Below, one piece after another: positions 31,886 to 39,832 of a stretch of 64,000 nt of DNA. Source of the stretch: Palsa-459 sp035937595 (GTDB taxonomy: Bacteria; Actinomycetota; Acidimicrobiia; Acidimicrobiales; RAAP-2); NCBI GenBank assembly GCA_035937595.1, contig DASZHS010000001.1, positions 1 through 64,000 of the forward strand, in the 5' to 3' direction. Both the position numbers and the translations under genes were made by a program. Below the pieces are notes generated by a model. The model was given only the letters and a program-made list of their open reading frames with translations. It did no database searches and was not told the origin of the DNA. Each line of letters starts with the position of its first letter. The stretch's first letter is position 1.

Positions 31886-32070
31886 CGGGTGGACGGCGAC
31901 CTCGGGACCAGTCGCAGCAGCGGCCGCACGCGGCACCGTCGAGGCTGCCCGCGCCGGTGTCGACCCGGGCACGCGGCACGCCGGCCGTGCGCTGGGACCG
32001 GCGTGCCGCCACCCGTCGAGGTGGGCATGACCATCGGCCGAGGGGGAGAGTTCCGCCGGGGCCATGCCAC
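31882..32070 (-). CDS. Possible leaderless leader ORF before the response regulator
   Basis: A 62-codon frame begins at GTG 32070, exactly 6 nt after TACCGT (32082-32077), and its TGA overlaps the regulator ATG (ATGA). That would explain how the regulator is translated without a ribosome site. The peptide is Arg/Pro-rich, low in recognisable features and could be chance in GC-rich DNA. An alternative is an in-frame ATG at 32065 giving a 60-residue N-terminal extension to the regulator. Confidence 0.35.
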   Translation of the reverse strand: MAWPRRNSPPRPMVMPTSTGGGTPVPAHGRRAACPGRHRRGQPRRCRVRPLLRLVPRSPSTR

Positions 32071-32076
32071 ACCTGC

Positions 32077-32109
32077 ACGGTATGGGGACGAGGTGAACCT
32101 GAGGTGAAG
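32077..32109 (-). promoter_or_regulatory. PHO-box-like direct repeat and -10 box
   Basis: On the minus strand CTTCACC (32109-32103) and GTTCACC (32098-32092) are 11 bp apart, matching the GTTCACC-n4-GTTCACC layout of actinobacterial PhoP/RegX3 boxes. TACCGT (32082-32077) follows 9 bp later, so the repeat replaces the -35 region as expected for a directly activated promoter. Confidence 0.62.
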
Positions 32110-32162
32110 CGTGCCCGACCCCGAGGTAGCCGCTGGGTGTCGCTCGTCGTCGGTCGTCACCG

Positions 32163-33305
32163 TCACGGCACCCAGTCGCACGCCGCAACGGCCTCGTCCG
32201 CGAGCGGGTAGGCCGCCATCTCGTCGCCGACGCGGCGCGCGGCGTCGCCGTACGACGGGTCGTCGAGCACGCGCTCGACGGCCGCGCGGAGCGCCGGTCC
32301 GACGTCGGCCCACGCGTCCTCTCCGGTGCCCGCCGCCACGACGAGCCCGGCGCCGGCGCCGGCGACGACCGCACCGTTGCGCGCGTTGTCGGCGAACAGG
32401 GGGCACACGACGACGGGCAACCCGGCCGCCAGCGCGCCGAAGGTCGTGCCGGAGCCACCGTGGCACACGACGACGTCGCAGGCGGCGAGCACCGACGCCT
32501 GCGGCACCCAGGGCTCCACGTGGACGTTCCCTGGCAGCGCGCCGAGCGCCGCTCGATCGAAGCCGCGGCCGACGGTGAGCAGCACGCGGACCTTGGCGTC
32601 CCCGAGCGCAGTGGCGGCCGTTCGGAACGCGCGCGCGGCGAGCTCGGTGTGGCTGACGATGCTGCCGAACGTCACGTAGACGAGCGGCGCCGCCGCGTCG
32701 TCCCACCACCTCGGGAGCGGCGCCGGAGTGGCGGGGGCGACGCGGTAGCGCACGGTCACGTCCCACGGAGAGGGGTCGAGCCCCGCCGGGAAGGCCGTGA
32801 GGAAGGGCGCCCGTGCGATCGCGTCGGCGGTTCCCGCGCCGAAGCCGTCGACGACCGCGCCCACCATGGACAGCACGTCGCGCTCGATGCGGGCCTGGGA
32901 GATCGCGATCGTCCCGAGGGGTAGACCGCCCGACCGCGCCGCGACCGCGGACGCGTACTCGCACGGCTCGCGGAGCACGAGGTCCGGCCGTAGCCGCTCG
33001 GCGAGCGCGACGGCGGCGGGCAGCATGGCGCGCGTGCCGTGCTCGGCGAACAGCTCGCGGTCGATGAGCCCCGGATCGGCGGCCGCCGCGCCGCGCCCGA
33101 GGCGGTCGCGGTAGGCGTGGACGACCGCCGGGGCCGGCTCGCCGCCGACCACGAGCGCGAGCCCCGCCGTTCGCGCCGCGGGCACCAGCGCGGGCGGCAC
33201 GAGGAGCGTGACGTCGTGCCCAAAGCTCGCGAGCTGGCGTCCCACCGCGGCGACGGGCTCGAGGTGCCCCGCGCCGCCGAGCGACGTGGCGACGACGACG
33301 CGCAC
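32163..33305 (-). CDS. Glycosyltransferase, GT-B fold (UGT/MGT type)
   Basis: Cytosolic glycosyltransferase of 380 residues, GT1-like. The N-terminal acceptor domain begins VVVATSLGGAGHLEPVAAVGRQLASFGHDVTLL (cited as GGAGHLEPVAAVGRQL). The C-terminal donor domain has VYVTFGSI, PWVPQASVLAACDVVVCHGGSGTTFGALAAGLPVVVCP (cited as HGGSGTTFGALAAGLP), and PLFADNARNGAVV, where the His and the E/D-N region bind the nucleotide sugar. Members modify macrolides, terpenoids or lipids; no biosynthetic cluster surrounds it. The GTG lies 6 nt after TAGGTT (33317-33312). Confidence 0.9.
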   Translation of the reverse strand: MRVVVATSLGGAGHLEPVAAVGRQLASFGHDVTLLVPPALVPAARTAGLALVVGGEPAPAVVHAYRDRLGRGAAAADPGLIDRELFAEHGTRAMLPAAVALAERLRPDLVLREPCEYASAVAARSGGLPLGTIAISQARIERDVLSMVGAVVDGFGAGTADAIARAPFLTAFPAGLDPSPWDVTVRYRVAPATPAPLPRWWDDAAAPLVYVTFGSIVSHTELAARAFRTAATALGDAKVRVLLTVGRGFDRAALGALPGNVHVEPWVPQASVLAACDVVVCHGGSGTTFGALAAGLPVVVCPLFADNARNGAVVAGAGAGLVVAAGTGEDAWADVGPALRAAVERVLDDPSYGDAARRVGDEMAAYPLADEAVAACDWVP

Positions 33306-33441
33306 AAAGGGAACCTAGGCCACGCGATCCCTTGCGATGGCTGGGGATCCGCCCCGCGACGGCGCCCTGGGACCCCCTCGGGAATCACGGCCCTCGAGAT
33401 TTAGTTGTTGTGTCAGGCAAATCAGGACGAGAAGGACCCCG
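33306..33441. promoter_or_regulatory. Divergent region, glycosyltransferase / lon
   Basis: Minus strand: TAGGTT (33317-33312), 6 nt before the glycosyltransferase GTG. Plus strand: an AT-richer stretch around 33398-33425 with GATTT-n16-AAATC probably contains the lon promoter, but no clear -35/-10 pair or HAIR element is seen. An AAGGA ribosome site precedes the lon ATG at 33442. Confidence 0.4.
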
Positions 33442-35811
33442 ATGACGAACGAGAACGTGACGCTCCCCCTGCTGCCCCTCACCTCCGGGGTGGTGCTGCC
33501 GGGGATGGTCTTCACCATGGCGCTCGAGTCCGGCGAGGCCCGAGCCGCCGTCGAGGCCGCCCGCTCGGCCGGTGGCCATCTGCTGCTGGTGCCCCACATC
33601 GAGGGCCGCTTCGCCAACGTCGGCGTGATCGCCGAGGTGATGGAGGAAGGCGAGCTCCCCGGCGGCCTGCCGGCCGTGGCCATCCGAGGCGACGGTCGCG
33701 CGGTCATCGGCACGGGCGTGCCGGGGACCGGCGACGCCCTGTGGGTCGAGGCCGAGCCCCTGGTCGAGCCCGAGCCCAGCCCGGCGGCCAACGAGCTCGC
33801 CCGCGAGTACCGCGCGGTGCTGGAGAACATCCTGCACAGCCGGGGCGCCGCGCGGATCGCCGCACAGCTGCGCGAGGTCACCGAACCGAGCCGTCTGGCC
33901 GACGTGTCGGGGTACTCGCCCGACCTCTCGCTCAGCCAGAAGGTGGAGGTGCTCGAGACGCTCGACGTCGAGGCACGGCTGCGCCTGGTCCTCGGCTGGG
34001 CGCGCGACACGCTCGCCGACCTCACGCTCCGCGAGAAGATCAAGACGGACGTGGAAGAGGGCATGGAGAAGACGCAACGAGAGTTCCTGTTGCGCCGACA
34101 GCTCGACGCCATCCGCAAGGAGCTCGGCCAGCTGGGTGACGGCGACGCCGACGACCCCGACGACTACCGCGCCAGGATCGAGGCGCGGGACCTGCCCGAG
34201 CACGTGCGCACGGCGGTCGAGCGCGAGGTGAACAAGCTCGAGCGGACGAGCGATCAGAGTCCGGAGACGGGCTGGATCCGAACCTGGCTCGACACCGTGC
34301 TCGAGCTGCCCTGGGGCGTGGAGTCAGAGGACCGCCTCGACGTCGCCGAGGCATCCCGCATCTTGGAGCAGGACCACGACGGCCTCGAGGACGTGAAGGA
34401 GCGCATTCTCGAGCACCTCGCCGTCCGCAAGCTCCAGGCCGAGCGGGGCCTCGCGCCGGTCGACGGGCGCGGGTCGGGGTCCATCCTGGCCCTCGTCGGC
34501 CCCCCGGGCGTCGGCAAGACGTCGCTCGGCGAGTCGGTCGCGTCCGCCCTCGGGCGCAAGTTCGTCCGTGTCTCGCTGGGCGGGGTCCGCGACGAGGCCG
34601 AGATCCGGGGCCACCGTCGCACCTACGTCGGTGCCCAGCCCGGCCGGCTCGTCCGCGCCCTGCGTGAGGCGGGGACCATGAACCCGGTCATCGTCCTCGA
34701 CGAGGTCGACAAGATCGGCACGGACTTCCGGGGCGACCCCTCCTCGGCGCTGCTCGAGGTGCTCGACCCGGCGCAGAACCACACCTTCCGCGACCACTAC
34801 CTCGAGGTCGACCTCGACCTGTCGCGCGTGCTGTTCATCGCGACGGCCAACGTGACCGAGACGATCCCGGGACCCCTGCTCGACCGCGTCGAGGTGATCC
34901 GCATCGATGGCTACACCGAGTCGGAGAAGGTCGCGATCGCCAAGCACCACCTCGTGGCTCGCCAGCTCGCCCGCGCTGCGCTGCACCCCGAGGAGGTGCA
35001 GGTCAGCGACGAGGCGCTCGGCGCCATCGTCGCCGACTACACGCGGGAGGCTGGCGTGCGCAACCTCGAGCGCGAGCTCGGGAAGCTCATGCGCAAGGTG
35101 GCGACCGCGTTGGCCTCCGGTGAGCGCCCAGCGCCCGTCGTGGTCGACGCCGGCGACGTGCGGGGGTGGCTTGGCCGGCCACGATTCTTCTTCGAGCCCG
35201 CAGACCGAACGAGCGTCCCCGGTGTTGCCACGGGCCTGGCCGTCACCGGTGCCGGCGGCGACGTGCTGTTCGTCGAGGCGAGCGTGGCCGACGGGCCCGA
35301 GGGACTGATCCTCACCGGTCAGCTGGGCGACGTGATGAAGGAGTCGGCAGAGATCGCGTTGTCGTTCGTCCGCTCGCACGCAGCTGAGCTCGGCATCGAT
35401 GCGACCGCCTTTGCGGGCCGGCGGTTCCACGTGCACGTCCCCGCTGGCGCGGTTCCAAAGGACGGTCCGTCGGCGGGTGTGACGATGACGACGGCGCTCG
35501 TGAGCCTGCTGCGTGACGTGCCGGTGCGCCCGGTCCTCGGGATGACCGGCGAGGTCACACTCCAGGGTCGCGTGCTGCCCATCGGTGGCGTCAAGCAGAA
35601 GGTGCTGGCCGCCCACCGGGCTGGGCTGACCGAGGTCGTCCTGCCGGAGCGCAACGGACCCGACCTCGAGGACGTCCCCGCAGAGGTCCGCGAGGCCATG
35701 ACGTTCCACCTGGCCGCCACGGTCGCCGACGTCCTCGCGCCGGCACTGTCTTCGACGGACGCGGCGGCATCGGGGACCGGAACGGACACCGGGCTGGGTG
35801 TCGCCGCCTGA
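33442..35811 (+). CDS. lon: ATP-dependent protease Lon
   Basis: Cytosolic AAA+ protease that removes damaged and regulatory proteins, 789 residues. N-terminal substrate domain: LPLLPLTSGVVLPGMVFT (about residues 8-25) through a helical region REFLLRRQLDAIRKELGQLGDGD. AAA+ module: Walker A GPPGVGKTS (about 352), EIRGHRRTYVGAQPGR, Walker B VIVLDEVDKIG. Protease domain: HVHVPAGAVPKDGPSAGVTMTTALVS, in which Ser of GPSAG is the nucleophile and the Lys of GGVKQKVLAAHRAG completes the dyad. ATG 33442 follows AAGGA; upstream in-frame starts lack support. It carries less extreme GC at codon third positions than genes to its left. Confidence 0.95.
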   Translation: MTNENVTLPLLPLTSGVVLPGMVFTMALESGEARAAVEAARSAGGHLLLVPHIEGRFANVGVIAEVMEEGELPGGLPAVAIRGDGRAVIGTGVPGTGDALWVEAEPLVEPEPSPAANELAREYRAVLENILHSRGAARIAAQLREVTEPSRLADVSGYSPDLSLSQKVEVLETLDVEARLRLVLGWARDTLADLTLREKIKTDVEEGMEKTQREFLLRRQLDAIRKELGQLGDGDADDPDDYRARIEARDLPEHVRTAVEREVNKLERTSDQSPETGWIRTWLDTVLELPWGVESEDRLDVAEASRILEQDHDGLEDVKERILEHLAVRKLQAERGLAPVDGRGSGSILALVGPPGVGKTSLGESVASALGRKFVRVSLGGVRDEAEIRGHRRTYVGAQPGRLVRALREAGTMNPVIVLDEVDKIGTDFRGDPSSALLEVLDPAQNHTFRDHYLEVDLDLSRVLFIATANVTETIPGPLLDRVEVIRIDGYTESEKVAIAKHHLVARQLARAALHPEEVQVSDEALGAIVADYTREAGVRNLERELGKLMRKVATALASGERPAPVVVDAGDVRGWLGRPRFFFEPADRTSVPGVATGLAVTGAGGDVLFVEASVADGPEGLILTGQLGDVMKESAEIALSFVRSHAAELGIDATAFAGRRFHVHVPAGAVPKDGPSAGVTMTTALVSLLRDVPVRPVLGMTGEVTLQGRVLPIGGVKQKVLAAHRAGLTEVVLPERNGPDLEDVPAEVREAMTFHLAATVADVLAPALSSTDAAASGTGTDTGLGVAA

Positions 35812-35882
35812 CAAGTCACGCGAGCGCGGCCGCCCCTTCGTATCGCCTTGCACGCCGGCGACGGGATGCGATCGCGCTCAGC

Positions 35883-36323
35883 TCACCTGACGCGCACCGT
35901 GACGTAGAAGCTGCCATTGCCCATCGTGCAGCGGAGCGCCTCGCCGCAGGAGACTCGTGACGCAGAGAGGGTGGCGCTCCCGGGTGCGGACGCCCGGAAC
36001 GTCGCCGTGACGGTGCCGCAGCCTTGGCCGGGGACGCAACCCCGCAACCGCGGGACCACCGTCACGGCACCACGTGCTGGCAGCACATCGGCGTTCGAGC
36101 TCGGATGCATCGACCAGTAGGTGCTGTCGAGGACCACGCGGAGGGTCTCGCCGGTATGGAGGTACACCGTCGATCCCTTGTCGCCGAACGTGACGGTGAC
36201 CGTGCCGGCGCGCTTGGGCGCCGCGCCAGACTGGCTGGCGACGAGCCCACCGAGGCCGAACACCAGGAGCACCGCGGCAGTGCCCAGACCGAAGCGCATG
36301 ACTCGTGTCTGCTCGCGTCGCAT
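35883..36323 (-). CDS. Small exported protein, beta-sandwich-like
   Basis: Unknown secreted protein of 146 residues. After RREQTRVMR comes a hydrophobic signal or anchor (FGLGTAAVLLVFGLGGLVAS). The mature part has GDKGSTVYLHTGETLRVVLDSTYWSMHPSS, then two Cys pairs (RGCVPGQGCGTVT and SRVSCGEALRCTMGN) and ends FYVTVRVR. The pattern of a W-containing loop after a Val-rich strand, a central G/A-rich stretch, and a terminal FxVxVxV strand resembles small inhibitor-like (chagasin-type) sandwiches, but similarity is weak. AAGGAG lies before the ATG. It faces two other secreted proteins across divergent DNA. Confidence 0.65.
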   Translation of the reverse strand: MRREQTRVMRFGLGTAAVLLVFGLGGLVASQSGAAPKRAGTVTVTFGDKGSTVYLHTGETLRVVLDSTYWSMHPSSNADVLPARGAVTVVPRLRGCVPGQGCGTVTATFRASAPGSATLSASRVSCGEALRCTMGNGSFYVTVRVR

Positions 36324-36696
36324 CTCGTGAACTCCTTGTCGTCGAGCGGCCCCGATGGCCGGCACCTCCTTCCTGTCGCGACGGGCGGACTCCTTTCACT
36401 TCCGCCCGACGGCCGGTGCCGCCGGTGTTGCCCCAAGCGCAGCCCCAAGCGCGGCCCCAGTGCGTCATGTGCGCAGACGGGAGCTTCGCCGGCGTCAGAG
36501 GTCTCGGACCCGGTGGCTGCCATCGAGGCTGACGAAGTGTCGCGGTCGCTCCAAGCCACGTCTGGACAGAGGGCGACGGGTGCCGCCGGGGCCGGTCACA
36601 CCACGTTCGACCGGCGCAACCCCAGCGCGGGCCCTCGCCGTCGCCGTCGCCGTCGCGGTTTGAGCTCACGACACGCCGGTCGTAGCCTGCGGCGCG
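36324..36696. other. 373-bp divergent non-coding region with short tandem repeats
   Basis: No gene is seen. It contains a 12-bp tandem repeat GCCCCAAGCGC(A/G), three copies with the last degenerate (36430-36464), and a TCGCCG hexamer run (36635-36658). TAGCCT (36683-36688) is the likely -10 box of the gene at 36697, with an 8-nt gap to the ATG. No clear promoter for the minus-strand gene at 36323 was found. Confidence 0.5.
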
Positions 36697-37764
36697 ATGA
36701 GGACGATTCGAGGATTTAGCCCCGCGCTTTTGCGCCTTGGGCGTGTCGGCACGGCGAGCCTTGCCTTGGCGACGGCGCTCGCCGGCTCGAGCTGGCACGT
36801 TGTCCATGGGCCCGGCGCGCACGGGAACCGACTCACGGGTGTGTCCTGCGCCTCACCGACCTTCTGCTTCGCGGTCGGTCAGTCCGGCAAAGGCGCAACC
36901 TTGGCCGAGCTGTGGAACGGCCACCTGTGGACCATCACCACCGGCGCGAGGTTGCAGGGGCCGACCAGCTCCCTCTCGAGCGTGTCGTGTCTGTCGGGGA
37001 ACGCCTGCTGGGCGATCGGCGTAGCCAAGAGCGACTTGTTCGAGCACTGGAACGGGAGCGACTGGCACGTGATCAGCGGCCCGCCGGGCTCATGGAGCCC
37101 TACGGGGCTGTCGTGCCCGAGCTCCACGTTCTGCGTCGCTTCGGGGAATACCGGCACTGCTGCAGACCTGGCGATCTGGAACGGTCAGCGATGGGTCGTG
37201 ACGCACGGTGCGAAGTCGGAATCGAGAGCTCGCCTGCCGGCGGTCTCCTGTTCCTCGATCATGTTCTGCGAGGCAGTGGGCGTAGTGCCCAGTCGCACGG
37301 CTTCCCAGGTCCCCGCTGCGGAGTCGTGGGACGGGCAGGGTTGGGTGAACTCGCACGCTATCGCCCCTCGCTACGCGTCCCTCGATGGTGTCTCGTGCTG
37401 GTCCGCCTCGGGTTGCCTGGCCGTCGGCTCCGCGTACGTGCGGGCCGCTGGCCTCTCGGGGTTCGCCGAGCGGTGGAACGGCCTCCGATGGTCGAGGGTG
37501 AAGGTACCGCTGGCGAGAGGTGAGGTGCTGCTCAACGTGGCGTGCACGGGCCCAAGTCACTGCCTCGTCGTCGGACATGAAGGAATACAGCCGATCGTCT
37601 TGTCGTGGAACGGCAGGAGCATGGCGACGGCGAGAACCCAGCACGTGACGGCTGGCGGTGTCCTCAGCGCGATAGCGCTCACCGGGGGATTCGGTGTCGC
37701 CGTTGGCTTCTCCAACGGGACAGGGTCGCGGGCAGGGAGCTCGCTCATCGAGATGCAGACGTGA
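36697..37764 (+). CDS. Exported repeat protein with VSC...CxAVG...WNG units
   Basis: Unknown secreted protein of 355 residues. A basic start is followed by a signal segment (GTASLALATALAGSS). The mature chain is made of about six repeats of 40-50 residues, each with L(T/S)(G/S)VSC-x(4-6)-C(F/W/L)A(V/I)G, then (E/L)xWNGxxW. Examples are LTGVSCASPTFCFAVG, LSSVSCLSGNACWAIG, LDGVSCWSASGCLAVG. Paired Cys in each unit suggest one disulfide per blade of a propeller. Similar repeats occur in secreted actinobacterial proteins, but I know no function. Codon use is less GC-biased than in neighbouring housekeeping genes, which fits an accessory gene. Confidence 0.7.
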   Translation: MRTIRGFSPALLRLGRVGTASLALATALAGSSWHVVHGPGAHGNRLTGVSCASPTFCFAVGQSGKGATLAELWNGHLWTITTGARLQGPTSSLSSVSCLSGNACWAIGVAKSDLFEHWNGSDWHVISGPPGSWSPTGLSCPSSTFCVASGNTGTAADLAIWNGQRWVVTHGAKSESRARLPAVSCSSIMFCEAVGVVPSRTASQVPAAESWDGQGWVNSHAIAPRYASLDGVSCWSASGCLAVGSAYVRAAGLSGFAERWNGLRWSRVKVPLARGEVLLNVACTGPSHCLVVGHEGIQPIVLSWNGRSMATARTQHVTAGGVLSAIALTGGFGVAVGFSNGTGSRAGSSLIEMQT

Positions 37765-38264
37765 ACGCTGTCCGCATGGGAGTCGACGCAGGTCGCGCAG
37801 CACGCCGATCCAGTCGTCCGAGAATCGATTGAATGGCGACTGGGTTCGGGGAGAGTAGCGCCGCCAGCTGACGGTTTTGGGCGGCACAAGGTCTGCCACA
37901 CGACACGCATCGGTGCTCCAACGCGAGCTCGTTGTGGACAGGTGCAATCAGTCGTCGACCTCGACGCGCGCGGTGCGGCGGGTAGCAGCGCAATCTGCAA
38001 GTGGCGACAGCGGTACCCGTGAGTCAGCACGTGATGAAGTTCTCACGACCCGGCGCGTCGCATCCAGTGGTTGAGGGCAGGGTTGCACTCCTCCCTCGGA
38101 CGACGCCGCAGGTTGCAGCGCTTCCACGTGACGGCGATCGACTCCTGGCCTAGGGTGGCCGAGCCGCGACAACGGCGCGAACCTACAACGGGCGTTCGGT
38201 CCATGCCGAAGCAGGGATTCCCATGGAGCCTTCCGGACGGCCGTCAACCAAACGGAGGACACAC
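37765..38264. other. 500-bp non-coding region
   Basis: No convincing gene or RNA is visible on either strand; open frames here have no family features. GTGACG-n17-TAGGGT (38127-38155) is a plausible promoter for the gene at 38265. The roughly 100-nt leader has a small hairpin TTCGG-tccatg-CCGAA (38195-38210) and a GGAGG ribosome site. The rest is of mixed composition and could be decayed sequence. Confidence 0.5.
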
Positions 38265-39485
38265 ATGAGAAAAGTACGCAGGGGTCGCGGTCTGGCCTTG
38301 GCGGTAGCCGGGGTGACTGCGCTGTCCATGCTCGTCCTGAGCCCGATGGCCGCAAACGCCACGTCAGCGCCGAGGTCGAAGCCCGCCCCGGGCTGTGCCC
38401 AGGTGCAGCAGCCTTCGAGTTCAGCTGCGATCGCCCACATCGGCGGCATCATCCTCGCGCAGAGCTCCGTTGCCACTGGTGGGTGCCACAAGCCCCCGCC
38501 AGAGCCGGCGTTCGACGGCGCTCCGCCGCTGCTCTTCCACCCGACGAACTGCTTCGGCTTCGGTGTCCCGTGCTTCAACGGCAACGTGATGATGACGGCG
38601 TCGACCGGCCCGCTCTACGTGACACCGATCTTCTGGAACCCGACCGGGTACCCGATGTCGGATGCCTATAAGAGCATCATCACGGGGTACCTGAACAACG
38701 TCGCGAAGATGAGCGGCCAGAACCAGAACGTGTTCTCGACGCTGAACGAGTACTCAGGGACCAACGGCCAGATTCAGTACAACATCAAGGTCGGACCGGT
38801 CATCAACGACACCAGCGCGCTGCCGTTGTCGGGTTGCACGGTGGAGCCCCTTGACACGTCGGGGATCTACGCCGACAACTCGGGCTACAGCGCCTGCCTG
38901 GACGACAACCAGATCGAGAACGAGGTCGAAGCGGTTCGGACGGCCAACAGCCTGCCGGCCGACCTGACTCACATCTACGTGGTGTACCTGCCCAAGGGTG
39001 TCGAGTCGTGCTTCTTCCCGGGGCCGACCGCTTCCAACAACGTCTGCACGATCAACCACTTCCCGACCGCGGCGTACTGCGCGTACCACAGCTTTGACAA
39101 CCAGAGCGCCGTCTACGCGAACATGGTGTACCCGATCTACCAGTCGCCGGTTGGCTTCACCTGCGGCAGCGACGCAAGGTTCCCGGTCATCGAGTCGCCG
39201 AACGGCAACGCCGACGCCGACACCGAGATCAGCCCGACCAGCCACGAGATCAGCGAAGCGATCACCGACCCGGATACCCAGACGGGCTGGTATGACCAGT
39301 TCGGGTTCGAAAACGGTGACGAGTGCGCGTACGTCTATGGCTCGACGAACGGCCCGCGTGGCGGCTACTTCAACCAGGTCATCAACGGCCAGAGGTACCT
39401 CACGCAGCTCGAGTTCAGCAACAAGGTGTTCGCAAGCTCCGGCGGCACCGCCGGATGTGTGCCAGGGGCGTCGTCAGTCAAGTAG
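38265..39485 (+). CDS. Exported protein with HEISEAITDP motif (EXORDIUM/PHI-1-like or metalloprotease-like)
   Basis: Secreted protein of 406 residues. Signal peptide: basic MRKVRRGR, hydrophobic LALAVAGVTALSMLVLSP, cleavage near AANA-TSA. Around residues 110-130 is GPLYVTPIFWNPTGYP, then a helical YKSIITGYLNNVAKMSGQ. The most telling motif is SPTSHEISEAITDPDTQTGWYDQFGFENGDECAYVYG (cited as SHEISEAITDPD and ENGDECAY) near residue 330, similar to the HELxEAVTDP...E(I/N)xDxC pattern of phosphate-induced/EXORDIUM-type proteins; HExxE may bind metal. Several Cys suggest disulfides. It has its own promoter, a GGAGG site and a strong terminator. Codon use is relatively AT-rich for this genome. Confidence 0.68.
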   Translation: MRKVRRGRGLALAVAGVTALSMLVLSPMAANATSAPRSKPAPGCAQVQQPSSSAAIAHIGGIILAQSSVATGGCHKPPPEPAFDGAPPLLFHPTNCFGFGVPCFNGNVMMTASTGPLYVTPIFWNPTGYPMSDAYKSIITGYLNNVAKMSGQNQNVFSTLNEYSGTNGQIQYNIKVGPVINDTSALPLSGCTVEPLDTSGIYADNSGYSACLDDNQIENEVEAVRTANSLPADLTHIYVVYLPKGVESCFFPGPTASNNVCTINHFPTAAYCAYHSFDNQSAVYANMVYPIYQSPVGFTCGSDARFPVIESPNGNADADTEISPTSHEISEAITDPDTQTGWYDQFGFENGDECAYVYGSTNGPRGGYFNQVINGQRYLTQLEFSNKVFASSGGTAGCVPGASSVK

Positions 39486-39509
39486 TCGCCTACGCACAGC
39501 AAGGAGTCC

Positions 39510-39553
39510 ACGAGGCTCCGGGTCGGGACGCAGTTCCCGGCCCGGAGCCTCGT
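39510..39553 (+). terminator. Strong hairpin after the secreted-protein gene
   Basis: ACGAGGCTCCGGG (39510-39522) pairs perfectly with CCCGGAGCCTCGT (39541-39553). An inner CGGGA/TCCCG extends the stem after one mismatch, leaving a 6-nt loop. Only a short T-rich stretch follows, as is common in high-GC actinobacteria. Confidence 0.75.
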
Positions 39554-39670
39554 TGCATCTGGACCTGAATCGCCGCCGGTCGCGCCCCGGCGTCGCGCGA
39601 TCGGGTGCACCTTGGTGACCTGGTCGGATTAGGGAAGGTCCGTGGAGGTCGCCTGCGCAAGCCGTGCGTG

Positions 39671-39712
39671 CGTTGGGCTCACCGCGTTGGGCTCACATAT
39701 TGGGGCTCACCG
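39671..39712. repeat. 14-bp tandem repeat, three copies, beside tRNA-Gly
   Basis: Units CGTTGGGCTCACCG (39671-39684), CGTTGGGCTCACAT (39685-39698) and ATTGGGGCTCACCG (39699-39712) are contiguous. They lie about 20 bp beyond the 3' end of the minus-strand tRNA gene. Confidence 0.75.
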
Positions 39713-39718
39713 CGAGTG

Positions 39719-39744
39719 GAGCGGGCGACGGAGCGGGCGACGGG
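39719..39744. repeat. Tandem copy of the tRNA-Gly 3' end
   Basis: GAGCGGGCGACGG occurs at 39719-39731 and again at 39731-39743, sharing one base. The second copy is the 3' acceptor end and part of the T stem of the tRNA gene; the first lies just outside it. Duplications of a tRNA 3' end can mark an old integration site, but no second distant copy or integrase was found. Confidence 0.55.
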
Positions 39745-39802
39745 AATCGAACCCGCGTTCTCAGCTTGGGAAGCTGATGTTCTGCCGCTGAACTACGCCC
39801 GC
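39732..39802 (-). tRNA. tRNA-Gly, anticodon CCC
   Basis: The minus strand folds as a full cloverleaf. Acceptor GCGGGCG (39802-39796) pairs with CGCCCGC (39739-39733). The anticodon stem TCAGC/GCTGA encloses the loop TTCCCAA with anticodon CCC. The T arm has GGGTTCGATTCCC. The discriminator base is U and CCA is not encoded, so the CCA-adding enzyme is needed. The tRNA points away from dcd, whose start is only 30 bp from the tRNA 5' end. Confidence 0.93.
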
Positions 39803-39832
39803 AGAATGGGCAGAGACTAGCGTTCTCGCGCC

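Noticed and set aside
33306..33441. HAIR or ClgR operator before lon
   Set aside because: No CTTGA-n11-TCAAG and no CGC-n5-GCG match was seen.
37920..37945. DnaA-box-like TTGTGGACAG near 37933
   Set aside because: Differs from the consensus and is isolated; no origin features around it.
37765..38264. Small genes in the 500-bp gap
   Set aside because: Possible frames have random composition, no start signals and no recognisable domains.
39719..39744. A confirmed integrated element at tRNA-Gly
   Set aside because: No integrase and no second distant copy of the tRNA end was found; kept only as a weak repeat observation.
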